64,000 nucleotides of DNA from Streptomyces californicus. GTDB taxonomy: Bacteria; Actinomycetota; Actinomycetes; Streptomycetales; Streptomycetaceae. The notes beneath the pieces are model-generated. The model worked only from the letters and a program-made list of their open reading frames with translations. It searched no databases and was not told the origin of the DNA. Position numbers and translations under genes: made by a program. The stretch is from the NCBI RefSeq assembly GCF_000717645.1, contig NZ_JNZZ01000013.1, positions 186,001-250,000 of the forward strand, in the 5' to 3' direction. This document shows, piece by piece, positions 52,429 through 60,747 of this stretch (positions are counted from its first letter, which is position 1; the number at the start of each line of letters is the position of its first letter).

Positions 52429-52872
52429 GTGAAGGAGACGAGCGTGGTCGCGGAGCTCGGCGACGACTGGTGCGACGTGACGGCGGACCGGGCCGAGGAC
52501 TGCGACCTCGACCACCTGGCCCTGGCAGCCGAACTCAGCACCGAGGTGCACCCCGCGCATCCGTTCTTCGGGACCGCGCTGGAGGTGATCGCCCACCGGC
52601 TGTCCAACGACGACGTGCTCTGCCGCCACCGCACCACCCCCTCCCGCTACTCGATCCTCCACCTCACGTGGTCACACCGCGAGGAGATCGGCGGCTGCCC
52701 CACGATCGACGCGGACGGGGAATGGCGGGACATCGTCGCCTACGAGAACGCCGTCGACGCGGCCCTCGGCGGGTCGGCCCCCAACGGGACGGACCTCAGC
52801 GGGGCGGGAAGGAAGCCAGAGCGAGGTCCCACCGGTCAGCCGCGTGAAGAAGCGCCCCGGCGTCCGTCGTGA
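52429..52872 (+). CDS. Hypothetical protein
   Basis: A 147-residue soluble protein with a compact N-terminal part ([56 protein letters not shown]) and a charged, probably disordered C-terminal tail. The family is not recognised. The GTG at 52429 has GGAGGGGAG upstream. Its last 77 bp overlap, tail to tail, the convergent WapI-like gene, and the part of this protein beyond the overlap start looks low-complexity. It is divergent from the CPBP gene. Confidence 0.7.
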   Translation: MKETSVVAELGDDWCDVTADRAEDCDLDHLALAAELSTEVHPAHPFFGTALEVIAHRLSNDDVLCRHRTTPSRYSILHLTWSHREEIGGCPTIDADGEWRDIVAYENAVDAALGGSAPNGTDLSGAGRKPERGPTGQPREEAPRRPS

Positions 52873-53281
52873 TCTCCACGGCGTACTGGTAGATGTCGGC
52901 CCCGTCGTCGTCCCGCTGCCACGGCGGCGCCGCCTCCAAGGACAGGTGAACGCGGATCGTCACGGCCCCGCCCTCCCCGCGGCCGGCGAGGCCGAACGCC
53001 ACGACCGGCTCGATGAACCACGTGTCCGGCCACAGCCTGCCCTCGTCGTCGGGCCCGGTGACGGCCACCGTCCCCGCGGCCACCGCGCGCAGCCACGCGG
53101 ACACCCGTCGGGCCTCGTCGGTGAGCAGACACGGATCGGTGAAGGACCAGCTTCCCTCGGGCGTCGTCACCGTGCCGGAGACGTCGAGCCAGTTGTCGTC
53201 GTACGTCTCGCCCCGGACGGTGGCGAACTGATAGCGCACCGGGCGGAGGCCGACACTGCTGGAGGAATCGTTCAGGAGCAC
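52796..53281 (-). CDS. WapI-like immunity-family protein
   Basis: A 161-residue protein resembling the WapI immunity family. [20 protein letters not shown] is followed by [21 protein letters not shown], then a beta-rich C-terminal half. WapI-type proteins neutralise RHS/WapA toxins or occur as orphan immunity genes. The start is a GTG at 53281 and the 3' end overlaps the hypothetical gene by 77 bp. An RHS-type gene begins 10 kb away at 63201 but is not adjacent. Immunity function is inferred from family resemblance only. Confidence 0.7.
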   Translation of the reverse strand: MLLNDSSSSVGLRPVRYQFATVRGETYDDNWLDVSGTVTTPEGSWSFTDPCLLTDEARRVSAWLRAVAAGTVAVTGPDDEGRLWPDTWFIEPVVAFGLAGRGEGGAVTIRVHLSLEAAPPWQRDDDGADIYQYAVEITTDAGALLHAADRWDLALASFPPR

Positions 53282-53355
53282 CGGCCCAGGGTGCCACGCG
53301 CCGCCCCGGCCGGTCCCACGGACGGCCGCCCGCGTTCCTCGACGTACGTTCCACC

Positions 53356-53406
53356 GCCTGCGGCCCCCGTCCCCACCACCCGGGTGGCAGGCCGGGGGCC
53401 GCAGGC
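53356..53406 (-). terminator. Terminator of the peptidoglycan-binding protein gene
   Basis: A perfect 14-bp stem, GCCTGCGGCCCCCG (53356-53369) with 53393-53406, begins 9 bp after the stop at 53415. Confidence 0.8.
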
Positions 53407-53414
53407 AGGGACCA

Positions 53415-53837
53415 CTACTTGCGCAACTGCCGCCACGTGGAGGGCCCGACGATGCCGTCCGCTCCGATTCCGCGAGCGCGCTGGAACGCGGTGACCGCGT
53501 TCTTGGTCGCGGGGCCGAACTGCCCGTCGACCGTCAGGCTGTAGCCGTGGTAGATCGCCAGGCACTGGATCTCCCGGACCCGGTCGCCGGATTCGCCCTG
53601 CCTGATCACGACGTTCCACGCCCAGCTGTAGTCCGCGGTCAGCCCCGCGTAGTCCACGCCGTTCTTCCAGCGGACGGAACACGTGGCCTGCGCCGAGACC
53701 GCCGAAGCGTCCCGCTCCGCCTCCGTCGAGGCCGCCGCCGTGCCCGGGCCGGCCAGCACGGTTCCGAGGGCGAGGGCGGAGCAGAGAGCTGCACCGGTGA
53801 TCGCGCCACGGAACCGCGTCGAGGACCGCATGCTCAT
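53415..53837 (-). CDS. Secreted peptidoglycan-binding domain protein
   Basis: A 140-residue exported protein: signal peptide ([20 protein letters not shown], then [16 protein letters not shown], cleavage near residue 36), a short region with a Cys pair ([10 protein letters not shown] and IQCLAIY), and one PG_binding_1 repeat ([31 protein letters not shown]). There is no catalytic domain, so it may be a stand-alone cell-wall ligand. The ATG at 53837 has AAGGAG upstream. A strong terminator follows. Confidence 0.88.
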   Translation of the reverse strand: MSMRSSTRFRGAITGAALCSALALGTVLAGPGTAAASTEAERDASAVSAQATCSVRWKNGVDYAGLTADYSWAWNVVIRQGESGDRVREIQCLAIYHGYSLTVDGQFGPATKNAVTAFQRARGIGADGIVGPSTWRQLRK

Positions 53838-54521
53838 GTTTTCTCCTTGATGGGTGCGGTGTGCCATGAGTCAGCCCGAGTCCGCCCGAATCAGCCTGAC
53901 GCGGCGAACCCTGACACGGCGAGGAAGCGCCCGCCAGAAGCCCCGCTCCCTTTCCGGACAGACCGGAACCGCCCGGCAATCGCCTTACCCGTACGCCGAT
54001 GACGATGGCGAACCCGGCGGGCACCGCAGAGGGAAACCCACCCACGGCACCGCGTCCCGCGCAGCGTGCCGGGCACATCGGGCGGGGATGGACCGGTGGC
54101 GCCTCCGCAGTACCCGGCGACGGAAGAACGCACCCTCCAGGCCGAAAACGCTTGACCGTCTCCACGAGCGACGACGCCCAACGCGGCCCGAACTGACCGC
54201 CCCGGCACCGTACGCCGGCGAGGCGCAGCCCGACCACGTCATGCGCAAGCGGATATCCGCCCCGCCGAACCACCCCCGGACGCGACCCGTAGAGACCCCA
54301 ACACATGCTCCATCAAGCGCCAGTTGACATCGCATGCTGCGTCGCCCGCTCCTGCCGCAGCGTCCAGGCCGGGCGGTCGATGGCGGCCGACGGGACGGAC
54401 CGCAGTGGACGTGCGGCGGCGGCGTGGACAAGCAGACCGTCTCAGCGGGCAGGCCCTCAAAGCTCATCCCGGCGCCGCTCCTCTTCGACTCGCATGCCCC
54501 ACAGGCGGTGACCGCCGTCGG
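53838..54521. other. Gene-poor interval between a secreted protein gene and NUDIX
   Basis: This 684-bp stretch has several open frames, but their translations are Arg/Pro/Ser-rich, lack conserved motifs and lack ribosome sites. The G/C third-position bias of real genes here is absent. The part just after 53837 should hold the promoter of the peptidoglycan-binding gene; I see no convincing element or palindrome. Confidence 0.6.
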
Positions 54522-55067
54522 TCACACCCAGGTGTAGTTGTCGTCGGTGACCGCTTCGAGAGCGGCGTCGGTGACGGCGGCGCGCGGATCGGGCAGGGCG
54601 GCGAGGGCGGGACCGACGGGCGGAAAAATCGGCAACTCGGCGGCCTCGCGGTAGTCGATCCACTCGATGACGCCGACTTCGTGGCTGCCGTCGGGGAGTT
54701 CGTCCAGTTCTACCTCGGCAAGCGTGGCGCGGACCCCGGGCGTGATGTGGAGGCGGTAGATCAGGTGGAGCTTGCGCGGCGGTGGGGTAGGGCCGGGCCG
54801 GGTGACGCGCTGGTCGACGACCCACAACAGGTCGCCGCCTTCGGCCTGGTCGATGTCGAGGTCGAGTTCCTCGGCAAGTTCGCGGGCAAGGGCGGCGGCG
54901 AGGTCCTCGCCGTGCTCGACGTTGCCGCCGGGCGGGACGTAGTGGGTGGAATCGGCGCGGTCACGGCGGATGAGGGCGACCTCGTCGCCGCAGAACACCA
55001 AGGCCCCGGTCCGGATCCCGATCGTGGAGAACGGGGCCGAGGTGGTCGCTTCGGGTGTGCTGGTCAT
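54522..55067 (-). CDS. NUDIX hydrolase
   Basis: A 181-residue NUDIX enzyme with the box GGNVEHGEDLAAALARELAE followed by ELDLD (about residues 48-72), and the upstream strand TGALVFCGDEVALIRRDR. It would hydrolyse a nucleoside diphosphate derivative; substrate not readable. The ATG at 55067 is used. Unlike the broken NUDIX gene at 10878-11599, this one is intact. Confidence 0.9.
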   Translation of the reverse strand: MTSTPEATTSAPFSTIGIRTGALVFCGDEVALIRRDRADSTHYVPPGGNVEHGEDLAAALARELAEELDLDIDQAEGGDLLWVVDQRVTRPGPTPPPRKLHLIYRLHITPGVRATLAEVELDELPDGSHEVGVIEWIDYREAAELPIFPPVGPALAALPDPRAAVTDAALEAVTDDNYTWV

Positions 55068-55209
55068 GGCAGCCAGTATCGTGACCGCCCCGGCGGTCCG
55101 GGCGGACTTGCGCCTCTTTCGCTCGCCCACCCGGTGCCGATCGCCCGGCACGCCCCCGAAGCCACACTGCAGCCTCGAACAGCACCCACAGCTTCACCAC
55201 CTCACCGCC

Positions 55210-56430
55210 TCACCCGCCAACGTCCGGCCCCGGGCCCGCCCCCGCCTGCGCGCCCTCGGCGGCGAAGCGCTCGCGCCAAGGCAGTGGTTCGGGGGCGGGG
55301 GCGGCCTCCGTCCGGGCCCGCATGTCCTCCCAGTACGCCCGCTGCTCCTCGCGGTGGCACGGCCCGCAGGTGGTGGCCCACGGCACGTTGGGCCGGAACA
55401 TGTGCTCCTCGCCCGGCCCCGCACAGGCGATCAGAGCGAGGGGAGAGGAAGGGGGCGACGGCGGTACGGGTTCCGGCTGCTCGGCCGGGGGCGCGGGCAG
55501 CTTCTCCACCAGGCGGTGCGCCAGGAACCCCAGGGCCGACCGCACCCCGTCCTTGGGCAGCCCCCTCGTGAGCGCCGCCCGGAGGTCCCCGGGGCTGACA
55601 CCGCGCCGCAGCCACTCGGCGGCGAGCCCGGCCAGCGTACGGGCCTCCCGTACGCCGAGCAGGAGCTCACGCCTCTCGTGCCGCAGCGACAGCAACACCC
55701 GCTCGGCGGCGAGGACTTCCGCCGAGCCCGAAGGCGCAGCCGCAGCCGATCCCAGAGCCGCAGCCGAGTCCTGAGCCGAACCCAAGCCCGGCACCGGCAC
55801 CGGCACCGATGCCGACCCCGGTACCGACTCCGAAGCGGCCGCATCCCCCTCCCCCTCGGCTTCTTCCGCCGCGCCCGCTTCGGTGGGTGGGTGGGAAGTG
55901 TCTTCCCCCAAGTCTTCGTCTGCGGGTAATTGACCACCGACGCTCCGACCCGTCGGCTCACCGACCGTCGGAAAGCGCGCACTCGGAGCCGACCAGGCAC
56001 CCGACGCCGTACGACCCGCATGGCCCGCGTGACCCACCTGGCCCGCGTGACCCGTACGACCCACACGGCCCGCACCCACCACCGCGTACCCGTCAGCGGG
56101 AGCACCCGCGTAGAGCCGCGCCGCCTGGTCGGCCGTCAACGGCTCGTTGCTCATCACCTGCACTGTCCGCCACCGTCCCCCGGCGATGCGCTCCCGCCGC
56201 TCGTGCACGTACCCGTGCGCGAGGAGTTCGGCCTTGGCCCTCTGGTACGCGCGACCGGTCATCAGGAGACTGCGCGCGTGCTCGCTCAGCGCCTTGTCGC
56301 GGTCGCACGCGGGCAACCCCTGGACGTAGAGGACCAGGATCTTCGCGTCACTGCACAGCCGGGGATGACGTACCAGACTGTTGGAACACTTCGTATAGCC
56401 GCGAACGGGCGGGATAACATGCGAAAGCAT
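55210..56430 (-). CDS. Helix-turn-helix domain protein, Streptomyces-type
   Basis: A 406-residue protein whose first 110 residues match a widespread Streptomyces family (MLSHVIPPVRGYTKCSNSLV opening, then a winged-helix region GRAYQRAKAELLAHGYVHER). The centre is low-complexity Gly/His/Ala and Ser/Pro repeats (RTGHAGQVGHAGHAGRT; PVPVPGLGSAQDSAAALGS). The C-terminal part has a helical region (LAAERVLLSLRHERRELLLG) and a CAGPGE...CGPC pair of cysteines that might bind metal. Role unknown; relatives are often near conjugative or plasmid-like genes. A CCACTAGTGG palindrome lies at 56449-56458 just upstream. Confidence 0.75.
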   Translation of the reverse strand: MLSHVIPPVRGYTKCSNSLVRHPRLCSDAKILVLYVQGLPACDRDKALSEHARSLLMTGRAYQRAKAELLAHGYVHERRERIAGGRWRTVQVMSNEPLTADQAARLYAGAPADGYAVVGAGRVGRTGHAGQVGHAGHAGRTASGAWSAPSARFPTVGEPTGRSVGGQLPADEDLGEDTSHPPTEAGAAEEAEGEGDAAASESVPGSASVPVPVPGLGSAQDSAAALGSAAAAPSGSAEVLAAERVLLSLRHERRELLLGVREARTLAGLAAEWLRRGVSPGDLRAALTRGLPKDGVRSALGFLAHRLVEKLPAPPAEQPEPVPPSPPSSPLALIACAGPGEEHMFRPNVPWATTCGPCHREEQRAYWEDMRARTEAAPAPEPLPWRERFAAEGAQAGAGPGPDVGG

Positions 56431-56649
56431 CGCTCGTGGACTCCTGATCCACTAGTGGTGAAGGCCCTCGGAGCGGTGCGCCAAACACCACCGGGGGCCG
56501 CCCTGTATGCCTTTCCCGATGCACACACAGAACGTGATGACGCGATCACGATAGCGCAGCGACAGAGGGCGACCCCGCCACCGAACAGACGGCAGCACGA
56601 CCGTGCGAACTGTCTCGGCCACCCCGCCCACCTGCTGGAACCGACGCGT

Positions 56650-56925
56650 TCAGCCCCTCCCCAGCACCCGGCGGGCGACCACGTCCGACGGCAGGCAGAG
56701 CAGGCGCAGAAGCGGGTGCGTGACGACGAACCAGTGCGCGCTGACCCACCCCTGCCGCTTGTCGATGAGGGGCGGGGCACCGTCGCGGTAGAGGTGGCGG
56801 AGGTAGCGGCGACGGATCGGCCGGCCCGCGATCAGCAACACTGGAGAGGCAACGAGGGCACCCGCCCAGAGCAGGACCCTCAGCCCCGCGATCCTGGCCC
56901 TTTCAGCACGCGTCGCATAGCGCAT
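56650..56925 (-). CDS. Small membrane protein, hypothetical
   Basis: A 91-residue candidate with one hydrophobic segment (LRVLLWAGALVASPVLLIAG) and a basic C-terminal half (RRRYLRHLYRDGAPPLIDKR). A GAGGG lies a few bases before the ATG at 56925. It has acceptable codon use but no recognised family. It lies beside the duplicated 3' fragment at 56996. Confidence 0.5.
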   Translation of the reverse strand: MRYATRAERARIAGLRVLLWAGALVASPVLLIAGRPIRRRYLRHLYRDGAPPLIDKRQGWVSAHWFVVTHPLLRLLCLPSDVVARRVLGRG

Positions 56926-56995
56926 GCCCTCAGTGTGCGCGCCGCAACTCCGCACCACCACAAAGGAGTACGACCCCGCCCCGGGCCCCGGGATG

Positions 56996-57106
56996 TCACT
57001 CGGCGAGGAACCAGCCGACCTCCTCGTTCCCGTACCGGTACTCCGGCCGCCCCTTCATCCCGCTGAGCCGGAACGGCTTCCCGTGGTCGTCGATCCGCAC
57101 CACGCC
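56996..57106 (-). pseudogene. Truncated copy of the 3' end of the HTH-transmembrane gene (direct repeat copy A)
   Basis: Positions 56998-57106 repeat 57848-57956 with one mismatch in 109 bp (57062 G versus 57912 A), exactly 850 bp away. In both, the minus strand encodes the same C-terminal 36 residues, VVRIDDHGKPFRLSGMKGRP and EYRYGNEEVGWFLAE, ending in TGA here and TAG there. Upstream of the repeat, this copy reads a different sequence (EIELELHG), so it is a fragment. The two copies bracket the Phd/RelE pair. Confidence 0.9.
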
Positions 57107-57249
57107 ATGAAGCTCAAGCTCGATCTCACCCCGGCTCAGTCGTGCCCGTGGTTCCGGCCGACGCTGCCACGAACCGCTCCGGTGACAGCGCGACAAGACG
57201 GCGATACAAGGAGTAGCGGCACTCTCACTCTCCACTCCAGAACGTGCAA

Positions 57250-57263
57250 CAGATGTACATCTG
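57250..57263. promoter_or_regulatory. Toxin-antitoxin operator with TGTACA core
   Basis: CAGATGTACATCTG is a perfect 14-bp palindrome with the TGTACA core known for YefM/Phd autoregulatory sites. TACATT at 57265-57270 could be the -10 element, 7 bp before the antitoxin ATG at 57278. Confidence 0.75.
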
Positions 57264-57277
57264 CTACATTGATCCTC

Positions 57278-57556
57278 ATGAGTGAGCCCGTGACCGAGTC
57301 CATGGCAGAGGTACGCAAGCACCTCGCGGACGTCATCGACCGCGCCCGCCGTGACGAGACGCCCACGATCATCACCCGCCGAGGCAAGAGCGAAGCGGTC
57401 CTCGTCGACATCGACGAGTATCGGCGTCTGCGCGAAACCGCCGAGCGGTACGAGGACGAATGGCTCAACCGGCTCGCGGACAAAGCGGAGGCCGAAGGAA
57501 CCAACGGATCGGTATCCCTCGAAGAGATGGCCGCGCTCCTCCGGTCGGCCAACTGA
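57278..57556 (+). CDS. Phd/YefM-family antitoxin
   Basis: A 92-residue antitoxin: N-terminal Phd DNA-binding fold (MAEVRKHLADVIDRARRDET, ITRRGKSEAVLVDIDEYRRL) and an acidic C-terminal toxin-wrapping part. It should repress its own promoter through the TGTACA palindrome and neutralise the RelE-like toxin encoded 3 bp downstream. The start at 57278 fits the close -10 candidate; an internal ATG at 57302 would also give a complete fold. Confidence 0.92.
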   Translation: MSEPVTESMAEVRKHLADVIDRARRDETPTIITRRGKSEAVLVDIDEYRRLRETAERYEDEWLNRLADKAEAEGTNGSVSLEEMAALLRSAN

Positions 57557-57559
57557 CCC

Positions 57560-57838
57560 ATGGGTCACGCCACACGATTCACACCGCACGCGCAGCGGGA
57601 CCTTCTCAAGATTCCGTTGCCGGAAGCCCGCCGCATCCTCGGCCGCCTGGCGGATCTCCAGAAGGCGCTGGACGCGGAGGATCTTGCCGGATTCGACGTC
57701 AAACCGCTCCAGGGCCACGACGCACGCTGGCGTCTCCGCGTGGGCGACTACCGGGCCGTTTACACCGTGGAGGACGGGCGGCTCATCGTCTGGGTGCTGG
57801 CCGTCGGCCATCGACGCGAGATCTATCGAGCCTTCTGA
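57560..57838 (+). CDS. RelE-family mRNA interferase toxin
   Basis: A 92-residue RelE/ParE-superfamily toxin with the typical pattern: TPHAQRDLLKIPLPEARRIL, FDVKPLQGHDARWRLRVGDY, RAVYTVEDGRLIVWVLAVGH and a C-terminal RREIYR. The basic and aromatic residues at these places match RelE-type ribosome-dependent endoribonucleases. It lies 3 bp after the Phd stop and ends 8 bp before the stop of the convergent HTH-transmembrane gene. Module location between direct repeats suggests acquisition or duplication. Confidence 0.92.
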   Translation: MGHATRFTPHAQRDLLKIPLPEARRILGRLADLQKALDAEDLAGFDVKPLQGHDARWRLRVGDYRAVYTVEDGRLIVWVLAVGHRREIYRAF

Positions 57839-57845
57839 CGGCGCC

Positions 57846-59444
57846 CTACTCGGCGAGGAACCAGCCGACCTCCTCGTTCCCGTACCGGTACTCCGGCCGC
57901 CCCTTCATCCCACTGAGCCGGAACGGCTTCCCGTGGTCGTCGATCCGCACCACGCCCTCCTTGCCGCCGCTGCTCCACTCCAGCTCCAGGTACCAGGTGA
58001 CGTCGTAACTCACGGCCTTCATCTCCAGGTTGAAGACCTCCACGTCCTCCGAGGTCACCTTGTACGGGAAGTCCACCGCCGGGACCTCGATGTCCCCCTG
58101 CGTCCCCGCCACCGGGCGGAGCGTCGGCTGCCCGGCGTCGAGGTGGGACGCGAACGTCTGAGGCGTGATCCCGCTGCCGCAGCCGTTCCCCATCAGGTAC
58201 GCCGACCAGGGCAGCGGAGCCTTGCGGGAGAGCACGCGGACGTGCATGCCCTTGAGGACGACCGCATCGCGCGACGTGCCCTGCACGGTGAGCTGGAGCC
58301 GCGAGAGCCCGCCCTCGACCCCGCCGTACGCCGCCGCCCAGCCGCGTCGGTCCTGCGGCGGGGGCGGCGGGTCCAGGTTCTCGGGCCCCTGGTTCACCAG
58401 GTAGTGCTGGCCGCAGGGCTCCTCCCAGTTGTACGAGGAGATGCTGACGGTCGGCGGAGCCCCGAGGCCCGTACCGCCGCCGCCCCCGGCCCCGGCCCCG
58501 TTCCCGCTCCCGTCGCCGTTCTGCGTCTGGCCGCCCCCGGAGGCGGTCGAGGGCGTCCCGGACGGCTTCCCCGACGCGGAGGCACCGGCCGACGGACTCG
58601 CCGAACTCGGACTCACCGAGGGGCGCGGCGTGGCCGAAACGGTCCCCTCCGGCGCCCCGGCGAGCCCCCCGCTCCGGTCCTCCACCCGGTCCGCCGCGCT
58701 GCCGCCGCCCTCCTTGCCCGAGCCGACGAGATCGACGGCGACGACGGTGGTCGGCACGAGCAGCGCGGCGACCCCGGCGGCCGCGATGAGCACCCGCGTA
58801 CGCCGGGAGAGCCGCGCCCACCGCGAACGCGCCCCCTCCCCCGGCCGGCCGCCCGCGCCGACCCCGCCGCGCTCGGCCGTGATGTCCGTCCCGAAGTCCT
58901 CGTCCCCGGTGTCCGGCTCGTCGCTCCGGTCATGCTCAGCCGCCGCAGGGACCGCAGCAGCAACGGGCGCAGCGGGCTCGGCAGGGGCGGCGGGTTCGAC
59001 AGCCCGCCCGGCAGGCTCGGCAGACGGGGCGGGCGAGGCAGACGAGGCGGGCCCGGCAGAGTCCACAGGCGAGGCAGGCCCGGCAGACCCGGTAGATCCG
59101 GCAGGCGGGGCAGGCTCAACGGACTCAACGCCCCCCGCCGCGCCCTCGACCGCAGCGCCCCCGGCCCCCGCGTCCGGCGCCCCCGCCGGAGGCCGTCGCC
59201 TGGCCGCGTCCGCGATGATCCACCGCCGGTGCACCTCCACCAACTCGTCCCCCGACGCCCCGCAGACCCGCGCGAACCGCTCGACGGGAGCGAACTCGTT
59301 CGGCACCGCGTCCCCGTTGCAGTACCGGTGCAGCGTCGACGTACTGACGTGCAGCTTTCCCGCGAGCACGCCGTAGCTACGCCCAGAACGAGCCTTCAAA
59401 TCCTTGAGCAGGGCCGCGAACTCCACGGCCTCCGGCGTCGCCAC
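57846..59444 (-). CDS. XRE-type HTH protein with one transmembrane segment and extracytoplasmic domain
   Basis: A 532-residue protein. The N-terminal HTH (about residues 10-70, GVLAGKLHVSTSTLHRYCNG) is followed by a long Ala/Pro-rich linker with Ala/Ser/Pro repeats, a membrane helix (RVLIAAAGVAALLVPTTVVA, near 216-238) and a second Ser/Gly/Pro linker. An extracytoplasmic domain of about 190 residues follows (ISSYNWEEPCGQHYLVNQGP, VVLKGMHVRVLSRKAPLPWS). A membrane-bound transcriptional regulator or anti-sigma-like sensor is plausible. The GTG at 59444 has AAAGGGAG upstream. Its 3' 109 bp are duplicated at 56998. Confidence 0.87.
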   Translation of the reverse strand: MATPEAVEFAALLKDLKARSGRSYGVLAGKLHVSTSTLHRYCNGDAVPNEFAPVERFARVCGASGDELVEVHRRWIIADAARRRPPAGAPDAGAGGAAVEGAAGGVESVEPAPPAGSTGSAGPASPVDSAGPASSASPAPSAEPAGRAVEPAAPAEPAAPVAAAVPAAAEHDRSDEPDTGDEDFGTDITAERGGVGAGGRPGEGARSRWARLSRRTRVLIAAAGVAALLVPTTVVAVDLVGSGKEGGGSAADRVEDRSGGLAGAPEGTVSATPRPSVSPSSASPSAGASASGKPSGTPSTASGGGQTQNGDGSGNGAGAGGGGGTGLGAPPTVSISSYNWEEPCGQHYLVNQGPENLDPPPPPQDRRGWAAAYGGVEGGLSRLQLTVQGTSRDAVVLKGMHVRVLSRKAPLPWSAYLMGNGCGSGITPQTFASHLDAGQPTLRPVAGTQGDIEVPAVDFPYKVTSEDVEVFNLEMKAVSYDVTWYLELEWSSGGKEGVVRIDDHGKPFRLSGMKGRPEYRYGNEEVGWFLAE

Positions 59445-59472
59445 GACGGCGCTCCCTTTCCTCGTGCGCCCC

Positions 59473-59485
59473 GGAACGGCGTTCC
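59473..59485. promoter_or_regulatory. Palindrome GGAAC-GGC-GTTCC upstream of the HTH-TM gene
   Basis: A perfect inverted repeat about 29 bp before the GTG at 59444. It lies inside the longer direct repeat described separately. Possible autoregulatory site of the HTH protein; inference from position. Confidence 0.5.
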
Positions 59486-59816
59486 AGAAGCGCGGAATCC
59501 CCGCAGGTCACCGTAGGCGTAGACGCCCCGGCATCCCCAATGGTTCGAAGGGCGTTGCGTCCGGATCCCGCCATCTCGCGGCCCCGTGGCGGACCAGGAA
59601 CACCTGAACCGGCAGCAGACACCTCTTGCTCCGTACCGCGACCGGAGCACCTCAGGGACTCCGGGACCTCGGGCTCATCCGCTCATTCGACGGCGTTCAC
59701 CACCCTCCCGCGTCCCAGGACGGCGTTCCAGGGACGCGGCATCTCCGCAGGTCAGCACATGTGCAGGCGTTCCAGCGTCCCCAATGGCCCGCCAGGTGTT
59801 GCGGCGGGAATCCGCC
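59476..59816. repeat. Diverged direct repeats offset by 244 bp in the 536-bp gap 59445-59980
   Basis: About 97 bp at 59476-59572 align without gaps to 59720-59816. Shared landmarks are ACGGCGTTCCA, CCGCAGGTCA, TCCCCAATGG and a GTTGCG tract. The interval contains no gene I can support. It must carry the promoter of the HTH-TM gene and of the DUF4232 lipoprotein at 59981. Confidence 0.75.
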
Positions 59817-59980
59817 GTCCCACAAGCTCGGACCAGACCACAGCAGCACCGCCGCGGACCGGCCGCCCGAGAGGCGCGGCGCGGCGTCGGAGCAGCACCT
59901 GCACCGGGTACGCCGAGTCCGTCGCGTACGCCGGGCCATCGAGCACACCGAGTCCATCGAGTACGGGGAGAACCACCGCC

Positions 59981-60697
59981 ATGCGCACCAACCGCTTCCG
60001 CACCACCGCCCTCGCCGCCACCGCCCTCGTGGCCGCCCTCTCCCTCACCGCCTGTGGCGGGGACGACGAGGCCATGGGGACCAAGCCGGCCGGCTCCGCG
60101 ACCGGGACGCCCGCCCCCGCGCCGACGAGCACGGACGACAAGGCCCAGCCGGAGACGCCGGAGGCCGGAAAGCCCGAAACGCAGACCGTCCCCGCCGAGG
60201 GCAAGCACGCGGGCGGCAACGGCAACGGCGACAACCAGAGCAAGAAGACCGAGGCCGCGCCGAAGGGCGGGTCCTCGAAGGCGATCCCGACCTGCACGCC
60301 CAAGAACTCCCGGGTGAAGGTCTCCTCGGTGAGCCGCCCGATCAACCACCTGCTGCTCACCGTCACCAACACGGGCTCCACCAAGTGCTCGGCGTACTAC
60401 GCCCCGTTCCTCCGCTTCGACGACGCGCAGGCCGTGTACCCGATCCTGGAGGAGAGCAAGCCGCAGGCGGTCGTCACGCTCTCCCCGGGCGAGGAGGCGT
60501 ACGCGGGTATCGCGCTCCAGGGCGAGCCGGGCGAGGACGAGCCGGTCGTCAGCGAGAACCTCGGCGTGATCATGGTCGACCAGAACAACCAGTCCAAGGG
60601 CGAGTTCACGCTGAAGCTCCCGGCGGACACCGCCACGGACAGCCGGGGCTTCGTCACCTACTGGCAGTCGGACGTCGAGAACGCACTGATGTTCTAG
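59981..60697 (+). CDS. DUF4232 lipoprotein
   Basis: A 238-residue lipoprotein: signal peptide with lipobox LSLTAC (Cys near residue 25), a Thr/Pro/Glu/Gly/Asn linker of about 75 residues, and a DUF4232 beta-sandwich (LLLTVTNTGSTKCSAYYAPF, VVTLSPGEEAYAGIALQG). DUF4232 proteins are exported and of unknown function. The ATG at 59981 has GGGGAG about 9 nt upstream. Confidence 0.9.
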   Translation: MRTNRFRTTALAATALVAALSLTACGGDDEAMGTKPAGSATGTPAPAPTSTDDKAQPETPEAGKPETQTVPAEGKHAGGNGNGDNQSKKTEAAPKGGSSKAIPTCTPKNSRVKVSSVSRPINHLLLTVTNTGSTKCSAYYAPFLRFDDAQAVYPILEESKPQAVVTLSPGEEAYAGIALQGEPGEDEPVVSENLGVIMVDQNNQSKGEFTLKLPADTATDSRGFVTYWQSDVENALMF

Positions 60698-60747
60698 GAA
60701 ACCCCCGCACGGACACCACCTCGGGCCAGCGCCTGACCTGCTGTAAC

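Noticed and set aside
53985..54467. 160-residue minus-strand frame in the gene-poor interval
   Set aside because: Arg/Ser/Pro-rich composition, no family pattern, no ribosome site.
56950..57811. 271-residue minus-strand frame covering the toxin-antitoxin module
   Set aside because: It is antisense to well-defined Phd and RelE genes; only its last 36 residues are meaningful, as the duplicated 3' fragment.
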